The position numbers and the translations under genes were made by a program. Positions 50,230 to 60,408 of a DNA stretch of 64,000 bases are shown piece by piece. Position 1 is the stretch's first letter. Every line of letters starts with the position of its first letter. The notes under the pieces are model-generated. The model was not told where the DNA came from. It worked only from the letters and a program-made list of their open reading frames with translations, and ran no database searches. The stretch is from Closterium sp. Naga37s-1 (lineage: Eukaryota; Streptophyta; Zygnematophyceae; Desmidiales; Closteriaceae): NCBI GenBank assembly GCA_947471745.1, contig CANJKZ010000504.1, positions 181,001-245,000 on the forward strand. The letters are read 5' to 3'.

Positions 50230-50770
50230 CGAAGCGCGGCCCGTGTGCCGCCCTCCCGTCGCGTTCCCCTCCCCTTAGCGGCCCGTCGCGCCCTCTTAGC
50301 GGCCCCTCTCACGGCCCCTCGCGGCCTCTTAGCGGCCTCTTCACGGCCCCGTTGGCCCCGTAGCCGCCCGTTGCGGCCCCGTTGCTGCCCTACCCGGCCC
50401 TTCGCAGCCCCTCTCGGCCCCTCGCGGCCCCTTAGCGGCCCCGTCGCCGCCCTTCGAGGCCCCGTAGCCGCTCGTTGCGGCCCCGTCGCCGCCCTTCGCG
50501 GCCCCTCTCGGCTCCTCGCGGCCCCTTAGCGGCCCCGTCGCCGCCCTTCAAGGCCCCGTCGCCGCCCTTCGCGGCCCTGTAGCCGCTCGTTGCGGCCCCG
50601 TCGCCGCCCGTTGCGGCCCCCTCGCCGCCCTTCGCGGCCCCGTAGCCGCCCGCTGTGGCCCCGTCGCCGCCCTTCCCGGCCCCGCCGCCGCCCTTTGCGG
50701 CCCCGTCGCCGCCCTTCCCGGCCCCGCCGCCGCCCTTCGCGGCCTCCTCGCAGCTCTTCTCGGCCCCTTC
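50230..50770 (+). repeat. Cop-E leader tandem repeats
   Basis: GCGGCCCCGTCGCCGCCCTTC-type ~21-bp units, degenerate toward the ends, followed by a GCCGCCGCTGCTGC Ala-codon tract to about 51040. Confidence 0.85.
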
Positions 50771-51201
50771 ACGGCCCTGCTGCAGCCGCCGCCGCTGCTG
50801 CCGTGACAGCCGACGCAGCCGCTGCCCGGGCCGCCGCTGCCGTCGCTACCAGGACCGCCGCCGTTGCTGCCACTTCCGGAGCCGCCGCCGCTGCCGCTGC
50901 TACCGGGGTTGCCGCTGCTGCCGCTACTACCGGGGCCGCCGCCACTGCTGCTGCTACCGGAGCCGCCGCCGCTGCCGCCGTTACCGGGGTCGCCGCCGCT
51001 GCCGAGGCCGCAGCTGCCGCCGCTGCCGCCGACAGAGACACTGCCGCGGCCCTGTCCCTGCCGGCGTCTCTCGGCCCTGCCCCACCACCTGCGGGCCTCT
51101 ACCCACCCGCCCTGGTAAGAGCACTCCCGAGCGGCGCCTCTACCACTGAGCTGTCTCTACCCTGCTGCTCTTACTGCTAGCCTACTGCTGCCGTTGCTGC
51201 C

Positions 51202-51720
51202 ATGGCTACCCCTAGTGTTCTTACCTTTGATGCTGAGGGTCGGGCTGTCGACTTTGAGGTCTGGGTCGATGATCTGCAGCTTTTCCTACAGTGCGATAGG
51301 ACAGACGGTCTCTCCCTGTTTGACCTCACGTCTGGTGCCTCTCCTGCCCCTGCTGCTGATGCTGACAGCACTGTTCGCTCACAGTGGGCCACACGCGATG
51401 CTGCTGCCCGTCTTGCTATGCGTCGTCACTTACCGACCACCGAGCGTGCGCATTTTAGTCAGTACAAGAGTGCTAAGACCTTGTACGACGCTGTAGTTGC
51501 ACGCTACTCTTCCCCTGCCACTGCTGCCCTTAGCCGCCTCATGCTGCCGTACCTGTTCCCTGACCTCGCCGCTTTTCCCACAGTCGCTGACCTCATTACG
51601 CACCTTCGCACTAGTGACACCCGCTACCGCGCTGCGCTTCCTGCTGAGTTCTGCGCCAAGAACCCCCCCCCATGTACATCACCCTCTACTACATAGTCAC
51701 CCGGCTCCCTGACTCCCTTC
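51202..51720 (+). pseudogene. Cop-E gag N-terminal part
   Basis: ATG at 51202 (MATPSVLTFDAEGRAVDFEVWVDDLQLFLQCDRTDGLSLFDL...). The frame breaks at a tract of nine C (51663-51671), one fewer than the in-frame ten of Cop-G. Homology to copia ends at 51720 at the chimeric junction. Confidence 0.88.
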
Positions 51721-51732
51721 GCTCTAATACCA

Positions 51733-52079
51733 TGTCAGAATCCCAACCACTAGACCATTGGGATAAAAGGGCTTGTTTAAGTAGCGGGTCAGTGCGCCCA
51801 TAACCCCCAAGGCCAACGTGCCTGTAACCCTTCCCTAGGATCAATCGGGGATCACCAGTGGACCTCTGACACCCCCCCGCACTGGGATGCCCGAAGTGCA
51901 TACACCGGGATTCGAACCCGAGACCTTCGCTCTGATACCATGTCAGAATCCCAACCACTAGACCACTGGGATAAAAGGGCTTGTTTAAGTAGCGGGTCAG
52001 TGCGCCCATAACCCCCCAGGCCAACGTGCCTGTAACCCTTCCCTAGGATCAATCGGGGATCACCAGTGGACCTCTGAGA
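51733..52079 (-). mobile_element. TRIM (miniature LTR retrotransposon)
   Basis: Two 139-bp LTRs (51733-51871 and 51941-52079), TGTCAGAATCCC...CCTCTGA(C/G)A on plus, surround only 69 bases. On the minus strand these hold the PBS TGGTATCAGAGC (complement 51929-51940), a T-arm-like CGGGTTCGAATCCCG, and a PPT GTGCGGGGGGG (complement 51872-51882). A second PBS complement (51721-51732, GCTCTAATACCA) follows the left LTR, i.e. the array is LTR-PBS-PPT-LTR-PBS. No coding capacity. Confidence 0.82.
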
Positions 52080-52322
52080 CCACGTCGCTTCACCTTGGTT
52101 TAATAAACCGATTCCGCTTATCCATTCAATTGCTGGTCCGCGCAGTAGTGTTGCTGCAAAATTAATTATGATTCTGTCGAGTGCTGGTGCTGTCTATCCA
52201 ATGGCGGCGAAATAAATTTTGATCGCCAAAAGCCAGCGCCGAGCGTCGTTTTCCCCATCAAAGGTGTTGGGGGCTCGAATTTCTTGGGCCTGGAGAAATT
52301 TTCGCGACTGCTGCGAAGTCAT
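52080..52322 (-). pseudogene. Gyp-2 gag N-terminus
   Basis: ATG at 52322: MTSQQSRKFLQAQEIRAPNTFDGENDARRWLLAIKIYFAAIG, a TAG, then TAPALDRIIINFAATLLRGPAIEWISGIGLLNQGEAT, joining WQQFREGL at 50013. FDG...WLL...Y and ATLLRGPA...W match the start of gypsy capsid domains. Confidence 0.8.
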
Positions 52323-52657
52323 GATCGATTCTGCTTCTGTCGCAAATTTCGCCATGACGCGCGCTTTCACCCGATATCGTTAGATCCGTCGCGCGTCAGT
52401 CTCGCTACTTCTGCACCGCTCGATATAGGTCCCAAGAATTTGCATTTGTCGTCGCTATATTGCAAACGTTTCGCCAACAATTGAATTTTGAACCTGTTCA
52501 AAAAACGCGCGAGGGGGGTTATTAAAAAAACGCGGAATCTTGTGCTTACCAGCATCGGCGCCGAATTTGTCGCCCCCGACGATTTTTCGAAGCAGGAATT
52601 TCTTGAGCTCGCTGCTTAGTTGAAACTCCGCGAGTGAAAACGGCTCTGATTACCGAG

Positions 52658-53050
52658 TGTCACATGATCGAATTTCCACTAGATAATGTTGCAAAAAAGG
52701 TGAGTACAAGGCGTATTTATACTCAGAAATACATAGAAACAACAGATAATCCGAACCTTCGGGAACGCGCTCTTCTAGAATAGATAATCAGAAGTGCGCA
52801 TAAGCACGCAAGCCCATTGGCACTTCGGATTATGGCGAGATTACGCCTTGTACACCACTGTCGGTGCTGTCGGTGCCGTAAAATGTAAATGTCGGTGCCG
52901 AAAATACCAAATAAGTGAAACAATCGAAAAGCTCTAGAAAATAAAATTGTAGTCCGATTGAGGTAAAATAAAGTGCAAATGAAAAAGGAAAATAAGATGG
53001 AGTAAAAATATGGAAATGAAAAATATGTCGAACGTCGGCGTACTCTCACA
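52658..53050 (-). repeat. Gyp-2 5' LTR
   Basis: 393 bp, TGTCACATGATCG...GTACTCTCACA on plus, matching 45081-45482 with small indels and substitutions. The leader to gag is 52323-52657. Confidence 0.9.
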
Positions 53051-53515
53051 GCCAACACCACGACCAGTCAGGAGCCGGTACTGGCAAGGGCCGACGTCGC
53101 TGTTAAAATAGTAGGCATAGTTAGGTCTAGGAGCCTAGGGTTTTAACCTAGGCATGAGAGAGATATCAAAGCAAGAAGGGTTCAAACTATAGAATCACAA
53201 GTACAAATAGAGGAGAAGCATGCAAGGTCTGATACACTACCATACAAGACAACTATTGGACTACACTACAGCTAGAACTACATGCACTTATACAATATAT
53301 ATATAAAATATATTCTGACAGTCGGGGCCTCCGCGACGAGGCGCCCAGCTAGCTGTACCGTAGCTGGGACAATCAGGTCCCCACCGTCGAGAGCGCTGCT
53401 GCTGCTGCCGCTGTGACTGGTCCTGCTGCTGCAGAAGCTAACGGACGCCATGGCATAAGCTAAAGGAGCGCGAGAGTAGCAGGAGCTAGAAACAGACGAA
53501 CACGAGAACATGGCG
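53051..53515 (-). pseudogene. Cop-F continued: upstream Gag cysteine and Gln-rich region, with a solo LTR inside
   Basis: 53051-53100 reads DVGPCQYRLLTGRGV and joins 45080 in frame when Gyp-2 is removed. 53321-53470 reads a Gln-rich or Ala-rich stretch (QQQQQ...) comparable to the region before the cysteine cluster in Cop-D. Homology fades by about 53515. Confidence 0.65.
53101..53320. repeat. Solo LTR related to NA-1
   Basis: 220 bp, TGTTAAAATAG...ATATATTCTGACA, flanked by GTCGC/GTCGG (one mismatch). AGCTAGAACTACATGCA near the end is shared with the NA-1 LTR. Confidence 0.7.
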
Positions 53516-54060
53516 TAGGGGCTAGCCTAGAAACCAGTGAAGTGGGTGTCGAACGGAATGCGAAGCCGAGAATGGAGCACGAGGAACAACTAGGTTAGAA
53601 GCGAATGACTCGCTCGGAGAGGCAACTGCGGCTGCCGGCTACCGTAAGAAACGCCAATGGTAGGAGGCGTGTTGGAGATCGCAGTTACGTATGCAACTGC
53701 AGCTGCCGGGTGCGGTGAAGTGCGGTCGAGTGCGGTCAAGTGCGGTCAAGAGCGGTCAAGTGCGGTTGAGTGTGGTGGAGAGCGGTCTAGCGCGATGGAG
53801 AGCGGTCAGTAGCGGCTAGGAATAGCCTGGTGGCGTGGGGAACAAGTGGGCCCGTCAAGGAGCATGGGCAGCAGTGCGCAGCGAGGTTACGCACAGTTTC
53901 TGTTGCTGCTTGCGGCTCCTAGCGCGTAGGCAGCTGCGGATGCGTGTACGGTTGCTCCTGCGCGCGTCTGCTCGTGTGTGGCAGTGCGTGGGGCTGTGCG
54001 CACGGGCTGCAAGGCAGAGCGGAGACGTGATGTGAGAGTAGGACGGTTTATGCTGGCTTT
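53516..54060. repeat. Unassigned stretch with a ~10-bp minisatellite
   Basis: At about 53705-53815 GTGCGGTCAA-type 10-bp units are repeated around ten times with variants (GAGCGGTCTA, GTGTGGTGGA). The rest shows no gene. Confidence 0.6.
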
Positions 54061-55369
54061 GCTAGCTTGCCTGGACTTCATTATGTAATTACTAGCTTAG
54101 CTTTATTTTATCTTGCATGCTTTTGCTTGATTTCCTAGGTCCGTTGCCTTTAATATAGTTTTTATAGTTGTAGGCACCGAACTAGGTTGAGTGCACCGAA
54201 TTCTAGGCTTTTCGGTTGCCACCGAATTGCCTTCTACCGAATTCGGGAAAGACTCGTTCGAGACGCTTCACGACCTGCGGAACCTTCTAGTAACACCCGG
54301 GTTACTGCTTTGTGTCGAGCCTATATATAGCCTCGCCTTGTACCCAGGTGAATGATTCAATAGATTTATCTTTCCTGAACCAGATCCTCATGCTTGGTAT
54401 CAGAGCGGATTTACACGCGAGGTCTTCAACCGCTTAGTTCCAGCCTTTAAAAACCGCGGGGGCGACGACGAACGCGCCGATACGGGTATGTAAAACCAGT
54501 TCCGCGCAATTTTTCAAAGTTCCCCTCGATTCGGTTTTCGAACACCCCTCAGATTTACTGGTGAAAAGGTTGGAATTTCGACCGTTCGATCGAGTTTCAT
54601 CTCAACGGCCCAGAGAAATTTCGCCCAAAAAAGTTTGAATTTGGAGCGTCGGATCGAGTTTTTATTAGAATAGTGGCATAAGTAGGGACTAGGTTTAAGT
54701 GAGGGCCTAGGCTTAGTAGCCTAGGCCCAAGGGGATTGAGCTAGTTTGTGCCAAGGAGGGAGGGTCGAGAGATTAGAGGAGAATGAATGTTCACTATAGC
54801 ACTAGGGTACATATAGCAAACAAAGAGGTGCACCACCTATAAAGTTAATATCTACGCTACAGTTAGAACTACATGCAGGTATAAGAATATAATTCTGACA
54901 TCCCCCCGTAACTGCATGCAGGAATAGCTAAGTGCAGAACACAACCTGCAGGGTAACACCACAGACAGAGAAAACAGGAACAGCAGGCAAGGTAACAGAG
55001 CAGGTACAACAGCAAAGGGGCAGGCACTCCTGCCACCCCTTTACTCTCCTCCATCGCCCCCCCCACCTCAGAGGGACGGCGGCTGGTTGGTCTCACACCC
55101 GCCACCCCAGTGCCACTCCCTTGGCTCCCCCACACCCTCACACCTTCCCCCCCAGCGGCAGCTGCAGCAGTGGGAACGAAAGGAGGAGGGGAAGGGAAAC
55201 ACACCACCCATCACCCCCACACCCGCCACCTCCAGACCCTCCCCCCCACGGCTGCAGGGAGACGAGGGAGGGGGGGGGGGGTGGCGGGGATAAAGCCGCA
55301 GAACGGCTACAGAGGGTCGGCGCGGGTAGGGCAGGGGCGGCTGCAGCGAGTGCAGGCGCGGGGTGAGGT

Positions 55370-55790
55370 AGAGGCGCCGTCGCGGGCGCCAGGGGCGGGT
55401 CCGCAGCGGCTCAGGGCACCGTCGCGGGCACCAGGGGCGGGTCCGCGGCGGCGCAGGGCACCGTCACGGGCGCCAGGGGCGGGTCCGCGGCGGCTCAGGG
55501 CACCGTCGCGGGCGCCAAGGGCGGGTCCGCGGCGGCTCAGGGCACCGTCGCGGGCGCCAGGGGCGGGTCCGCGGCGGCTCAGGGCACCGTCGCGGGCGCC
55601 AAGGGCGGGTCCGCGGCGGCTCAGGGCACCGTCGCGGGCGCCAGGGGCGGGTCCGCGGCGGCTCAGGGCACCGACGCGGGCGCCAGGGGCGGGTCCGGGG
55701 CGGCTCAGGGCACCGTCACGGGCGCCAGGGGCGGGTCCGCGGCGGCTCAGGGCGCAGTCGCGGGCGCCAGGGGCGGGTCCGCGATGGGCA
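55370..55790 (-). repeat. NA-1 internal 42-bp tandem repeat
   Basis: About ten units of GGGGCGGGTCCGCGGCGGCT followed by CAGGGCACCGTCGCGGGCGCCA. The unit is 14 codons, so both strands stay open by chance of length. I do not call a gene. The position matches the leader arrays of autonomous relatives. Confidence 0.9.
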
Positions 55791-55886
55791 GAAAAAAACG
55801 TCACGCGCCACCCGGGCGCAGGACAGAACGAAAATCGCCACGCGCTCGAGGCGCGCGACCGGAAAAACAACAGTGGAAGCGAGAGG

Positions 55887-55924
55887 CTGGCCCACAGGCC
55901 AGGACTTAACAAGCTCTAATACCA
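55887..55924 (-). promoter_or_regulatory. NA-1 PBS and post-PBS hairpin
   Basis: Plus-strand CTGGCC (55887-55892), loop CACA, GGCCAG (55897-55902), ten bases from the PBS complement (55913-55924). The stem sequence is unrelated to Cop-B while stem length and loop size match. Confidence 0.75.
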
Positions 55925-56322
55925 TATCAGAATAGTGGCATAAGTAGGGACTAGGTTTAAGTGAGGGCCTAGGCTTAGTAGCATAGGCCCAAGGGGATTG
56001 AGCTAGTTTGTGCCAAGGAGGGAGGGTCGAGAAATTAGAGGAGAATGAATGTTCACTATAGCACTAGGGTACATATAGCAAACAAAGAGGTGCACCACCT
56101 ATAAAGTTAATATCTACAATACAGCTAGAACTACATGCAGGTATAAGAATATAATTCTGACAGTTTTTCCTCAACGACCGAGATCAAACGCGAACTCAAA
56201 AGAGATTTACACGGCCTACAGAATTCGCGCTCGTTGATTCTACAGTCAACTCGACTCGCAGTAAGTCGACCAACACCTAGAATTCAATTCGTTTCGTTGC
56301 GCATCATCTTGTAAATCACCAA

Positions 56323-56503
56323 ATGGAGGGAAATAGAGATAATTCTGTACGAAAAATCGTGGAGTTTCGTGCTGAGCATAAGCAGATACATGCGGCGCTC
56401 CCACGACTCGAAAAACTCCTTGCGAACCAGTTGGCAACTGCCACAGTGGCAGCGAATGCAGCAGCGACAATAGTAGCAGCAGCAGCAGCAGCGGCGACAC
56501 CGA
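56323..56503 (+). pseudogene. Gyp-4 gag N-terminus
   Basis: ATG at 56323: MEGNRDNSVRKIVEFRAEHKQIHAALPRLEKLLANQLATATVAANAAATIVAAAAAAATP, a helical start and Ala-rich tract. It is placed as Gag because it follows LTR, PBS and leader, but the domain itself is not diagnostic. It is cut at 56503. Confidence 0.5.
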
Positions 56504-56607
56504 CAACCTCCAAGTGTTGACTCGCTGATGCTCCGTTGTGCTTCGCCTCGTTTATGACTTAGTGTTTCGACACACAACAAAAGCGCTTAAATTACTTGTT
56601 TTCAACA
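56504..56607 (-). repeat. Cop-H 3' LTR fragment
   Basis: CAACCTCCAAGTGTTGACTCG...GTTTTCAACA matches 63692-63795. The other ~350 bp are deleted at the junction with Gyp-4. Confidence 0.9.
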
Positions 56608-57557
56608 CTCCCCTTCGCTTCTGGAGTGTCGCTGCTGGTGACGTGGCTTTGTCCAGTCAGCAGCATGCAGTACTCGAACTTCTGTTTTCCGAGCTTCTTG
56701 GTCAGGTAGTCAGCTGCCATCTCGGACGTGGGGCAATATGACAGCTCGAGTCTCCCCTTCTCGATCTCGTCCTTCACGAAGAAATATCGCAAGGCGATGT
56801 GTTTCGTCCTGTTCGCGAATCCGTTCTTGTTGGCTATGCGGATTGCAGACTGGTTGTCGCAGAACAGGGAGAAGCTGGGTAACTGGGCCAGCTTCGCTTC
56901 TTCCAACAGTTCGCGAAGGTACAGTCCTTCCTTGCTGGCTGAGCAGAGTGCAATGTATTCTGCTTCAGCTGAGGAGAGAGCAATTAGTTCCTACTTGCTC
57001 GACTGCCAAGAGATGGGCCCGATAGGCTCAAGTCGGTAGATGTAGCCGGTGCACGAGCGCCTGTTGTCAGAGTCACCGGCGTGATCTGCGTCGACGTAGC
57101 CGATTAACTTAGGCGTTGTAGTTCCGTTCTTGGGGTAGGTTAGGCCGATCATCGGGGTGCTGACGAGGTAATGAAGAGCGCGGTCGAGCTCCGCCATGTG
57201 TTATGCTTCAGGTTTCTTGAGATAGGTAGCAAGTTGGCTTGCAGAATACGATAGATCCGGTCGGCAGGTGACGGCCGCGAAGAGGAGGCATCTCAGCTTT
57301 CTCTGGTAGTTACGTATGCCTGCGGGCTTGAGCGGAGCGGAACCTTCCTTGTGAATTCCGGTGGTGTAACGGTATGGCGTGGAGATGGTGGTCGGAGTGA
57401 GTCCAAAGTGTTTAGCGATCGTGTCGGTGTATTTCGTGGCGCTGAGGTAGATTGCGCTTTCCTCTTCCTGAATGTTGAGGCCGAGGTATTGCGTGACGGT
57501 CGATGACACTGTGAGAGTAAGATCCTGCTGCAGCTCCCCTTCAAACCAGGTGGTAAT
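56608..57557 (-). pseudogene. Cop-H RT C-terminus and RNase H
   Basis: It reads TTWFEGELQQDLTLTVSSTVTQYLGLNIQ, LLFAAVTCRPDLSYSASQLATYLKKPEA, IGYVDADHAGDSDNRRSCTGYIYRLEPIGPISWQSSK and LFCDNQSAIRIANKNGFANRTKHIALRYFFVKDEIEKGRLELSYCPT, all copia RNase H motifs, in pieces separated by stops near 57198 and 56990. Confidence 0.9.
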
Positions 57558-58379
57558 TGTCAAGATAGTAAGCAGGAATGAAGGAAGAGGGTTTGACTAG
57601 CAACAGTTTGGGATACAAATAGGAAACCCTAAGGGGCCGTACTCACTATAGAGTACCCCACTGCAGGCTAGACAAGCATTATATTCTGACACACCCCCAT
57701 AGTCAAAGTGGGGTATAATCAGCACAGCAAGCAGGCATAGAGCAGGTTCACAAGGACAAGCAAAGCTAGAGGCATTCACAAAGAGCAAGTGAGGAGGAGG
57801 AGGCGGGAATGTAAGAGGAGAGGAGATAGGAGGCGACGGCTGAAGCTGCAGACACACGGGCAACAGGAGTCACACTGGCACAGCGGCTACCGGAACAGCG
57901 CCCCGGACTACTGGAGTAACTGGCTCCGCGGCTAAGACGAGCGGCAGGAGCAACGGACCCACGGGCGACTGGCGCAGCTGGCTACGACTGGGCTACCAGG
58001 ACAGCGCCCCGGACTACAGGTGCTGCGGACGACAAGACGGCAGCCTCCGCTCAACCACCCCCAACTGTCCCACCCCCCTTTCACACACCCCTTGCTGTAC
58101 CCCTAGCTTCCCTCCCACGTCACCCCCCTAACACCACTCCTTCGGCTCCCAAACACCCACCCCCCTGAGCGGTAGCTGCAGCAGCAGGAGACGGAGGAGG
58201 AGGAGGAGTAGGGGACGGTGCACACAACCGGCAACCCCACAACCGCCACCCCCCCACTCCCCACCCCCAAACCCTAAAACGGGTGGCACGGGGTAGGAGC
58301 GCGGGGGACGGCGAGGGGGACGGCGCGCGGCCCCCAGGGCGCCACGAAGAAGCAGGGCGCGGCCCACGAGGGCGGCTCG

Positions 58380-58665
58380 ACGGGCGACGAGAGGGGCCGC
58401 GCGCGGGCCCCCAAGGCGCTGCGACGAGGCGACGGGAGGGGCCGGCGCGCGGGCCCCCAAGGCGCCGCAACGAGGCGACGGGAGGGGCCGGCGCGCGGGC
58501 CCCCAAGGCGCCGCGACGAGGCGACGGGAGGGGCCGGCGCGAGGGCCCCAAGGCGCCGCGACGAGGCGACGGGAGGGGCCGGCGCGCGGGCCCCCAAGGC
58601 GCCGCGACGAGGTGACGGGAGGGGCCAGCGCGCGGGCCCCCAGGGCGCCGCGACGAGCAGAAAAC
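58380..58665 (-). repeat. NA-2 internal ~46-bp tandem repeat
   Basis: About six units of GCCGGCGCGCGGGCCCCCAA plus GGCGCCGCGACGAGGCGACGGGAGGG. Unit length is not a multiple of three, so it is not coding. It occupies the leader position. Confidence 0.9.
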
Positions 58666-58838
58666 CGCCGCGCGCCTCGGGGCGCACGGCGGGCAGAAAA
58701 CCGCCGCACGCCCGAAGCGCACGGCGGGATGAAAAACGCCGCGCGCTCCGAGTGCGCGACAGGAAGAAAGGGTCGCGCGCCCGGGGCGCGCGACAGCAGT
58801 AGAGCAGCGGAAGCATCGGGTGGGGCCCACCCACAGGA

Positions 58839-58871
58839 TCGACCCAGGAGGGTCGACCTGCTCTGATACCA
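58839..58871 (-). promoter_or_regulatory. NA-2 PBS and post-PBS hairpin
   Basis: Plus-strand TCGACCC (58839-58845), loop AGGA, GGGTCGA (58850-58856): a perfect 7-bp stem, three bases from the PBS complement. Confidence 0.8.
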
Positions 58872-59005
58872 TGTCAAGATAGTAAGCAGGAATGAAGGAA
58901 GAGGGTTTGACTAGCAACAGTTTGGGATACAAATAGGAAACCCTAAGGGGCCGTACTCACTATAGAGTACCCCACTGCAGGCTAGACAAGCATTATATTC
59001 TGACA

Positions 59006-60402
59006 GTAATGCCGTAGGTCGAGCCAATATAGAGTAGGTCATCTACATAGACGATCAGTAAGATGTAGACGGTGCCCTTTGTGAGTTGGTACATGCCCTG
59101 GTCGTGCGGTAGCTGGCGGAATCCGATGCGAATGAGTCTGGCGTGCAGGTACTGTTGCCACAGTCTCGGGGCCTGTTTAATGCCGTACAAGGACTTTAGC
59201 AGTTGACATATTTGGTTAGGTTCTCCGTTGGAACCGTGTGGTAGCTTGACGAAGATTTCGGCGTCAACATGTGCGTAGAGAAATGCATTGGCGACGTCTA
59301 TTTGCCGTAGTTTCTTCTTTTTCATGGCGGCGATCGTGAGGAGAATTCGCAGCGAGGTGTGTCGGCTGACCGGTGCGAACGTCTCGGTGAAATTGCGTCC
59401 GTGCTCTTGGTCGAAGCCGCGTACGATCCAGCGCACCTTAAATGTGTCGATGGTGCCGTCTGCCTTTGTTTTCACAGGGAAGACCCATTTTCTGGTGAGT
59501 ATCGTTTTGTTGCGTGCCACGCCAATAGCAACGATTTTCCAGGTGTTCCGTTCTTCCAGCGCTTTCAGCTCCCTATCCGTGGCTTCGCGCCATTTTTACC
59601 TATGCTCCCCCCCCCCAGAGCCTGCTGAACTGTGGCAGGCTTCTTAGGAATTGCCGTGCCGTGAACCGCGGTGACGAGGCCGAGTATCTGGAGTCCGCTC
59701 TGTGTGTAGCGGGGAAGTGTCGTGTCCTCGGGATAAACTGCTTCGTCTTCAGCTTCTGGGTCATGTATGAAATTGGGTCCTATGCGCTCAGCTTCGTCGG
59801 TATTGACTTGCGCGGGTGTTATGTAACCGTGGTCGGCGAAGTGGTAGTAGGTTCCGGCGTTGATGCTTTCGCGAGGGTTTTCGTCGTCCATCGGGATGTC
59901 GACTGAGCAGTAAGGAAGAGGTCCGGCTTCTTCCGAGGCTCCATCCACGTTCTGTTCGTCCCAGTCAGCTTCGTCTGCTGCCGAGGCGAAGGCTCGGTCA
60001 CCATGAAAACCACCTGTGGGGTCACGGTCTTCTTCCAGGTCGGCAAGGTACGTCGGAAGTGTTAGTCGCTCGTAGAAAATGACATCACGTGCTGCTACTG
60101 TTTCTTTTGAGTGGACGTCGAACATTCCACGCGTTGTAATTCTTTTTAATGCCCAGGTGTAGGCCCCACTGTGCGCGTTGGGAGAATCGGCCGGCTCGTG
60201 CAGCTGGGGGTCGGTACTGTGCCATGCAGCCAAAAACTCTCAACATTTTTGTGCTGCCCTGTTTTCCTGTCCATAGCAGGTGCGGTGATGTGTTGTTCGG
60301 GAGCGATGATGACGAGAGCAAGTTGTGCAGCATGACTGCGTGGTCCATTGCTTCGGGCCATTGGTGGTTGGGTAGCCGCATGCCACGTAGCAGCTTGCGC
60401 AT
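59006..60402 (-). pseudogene. Cop-H integrase C-terminus and RT N-terminal half
   Basis: It contains NTMRKLLRGMRLPNHQWPEAMDHAVMLHNLL (integrase end), AYTWALKRITTRGMFDVHSKETVAARDVIFYE, then after frame changes WVFPVKTKADGTIDTFKVRWIVRGFDQEHGRNFTETFAPVSRHTSLRILLTIAA, IDVANAFLYAHVDAEIFVKLP, LYGIKQAPRLWQQYL and catalytic YVDD, ending at the NA-2 insertion. Confidence 0.9.
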
Positions 60403-60408
60403 GGTGTT

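Larger units (their letters stand above)
50014..52079. mobile_element. Chimeric insertion: Cop-E 5' end joined to an inverted TRIM, one target duplication
   Basis: The whole 2066-bp block is flanked by a perfect CCACG (50009-50013 and 52080-52084). Removing it with one CCACG restores the Gyp-2 gag frame GEAT-WQQFREGLLQRF. The left end is a copia LTR in plus orientation, then PBS, leader and gag up to 51720. The right end is a TRIM in minus orientation. The internal junction sits on CCTTCGC, 7 bases shared by copia gag (CTCCCTTCGCGTAG in Cop-B) and by the TRIM (GACCTTCGCTCTG). The two ends thus belong to different elements yet integrated together. Confidence 0.85.
45081..53050 (-). mobile_element. 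Gyp-2: chromovirus inserted in Cop-F, itself hit by a chimeric element
   Basis: LTRs are 45081-45482 (402 bp) and 52658-53050 (393 bp), closely similar with small indels. The flanks GCCAG/GCCAA are a target duplication with one mismatch. Minus order: LTR, gag, protease, RT, RNase H, integrase, chromodomain, PPT, LTR. The PPT complement CTTCCCCCCCTCAAAG starts at 45483. The 5' side has GGCTCTGATTACC (about 52642-52654), a degenerate tRNA-Met site. Several nonsense codons show that it is dead. Confidence 0.93.
54663..56162 (-). mobile_element. NA-1: non-autonomous LTR element
   Basis: Two 238-bp LTRs (54663-54900, 55925-56162) and duplication GTTTT (54658-54662, 56163-56167). The LTRs start TATYAGAA on plus instead of TGTCAGAA, one terminal base pair being mutated. 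The PBS complement is GCTCTAATACCA (55913-55924) and the PPT complement is TCCCCCCGT (54901). The 1-kb interior has no gag or pol. Confidence 0.92.
54061..56503 (+). mobile_element. Gyp-4: 5' end of a gypsy element, interrupted by NA-1
   Basis: An LTR-like region with a TATA box (CCTATATATAGCC, about 54329) ends near 54390 (CCTCA), then TGCT and a tRNA-Met PBS TGGTATCAGAGC (54395-54406). The leader runs to 54662, NA-1 intervenes, and the leader resumes at 56163. The LTR start is not defined. The element is cut at 56503 where the Cop-H LTR fragment begins. Confidence 0.7.
57558..59005 (-). mobile_element. NA-2: non-autonomous LTR element inserted in Cop-H RT
   Basis: Two identical 134-bp LTRs (57558-57691 and 58872-59005) and duplication GTAAT (57553-57557, 59006-59010). 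Removal joins YIGSTYGIT to TTWFEGEL in frame. PBS complement GCTCTGATACCA (58860-58871). PPT complement CACCCCCATAGTC, nearly that of Cop-B. The interior has no gag or pol. Very recent by LTR identity. Confidence 0.94.

Noticed and set aside
51900..51960. tRNA-like sequence (TGGTCTAGTGGTT ... GGTTCGAATCC on minus)
   Set aside because: First taken as a tRNA-derived SINE, but the paired 139-bp repeats, PBS and PPT show a TRIM; the A-box-like part is LTR end plus PBS.
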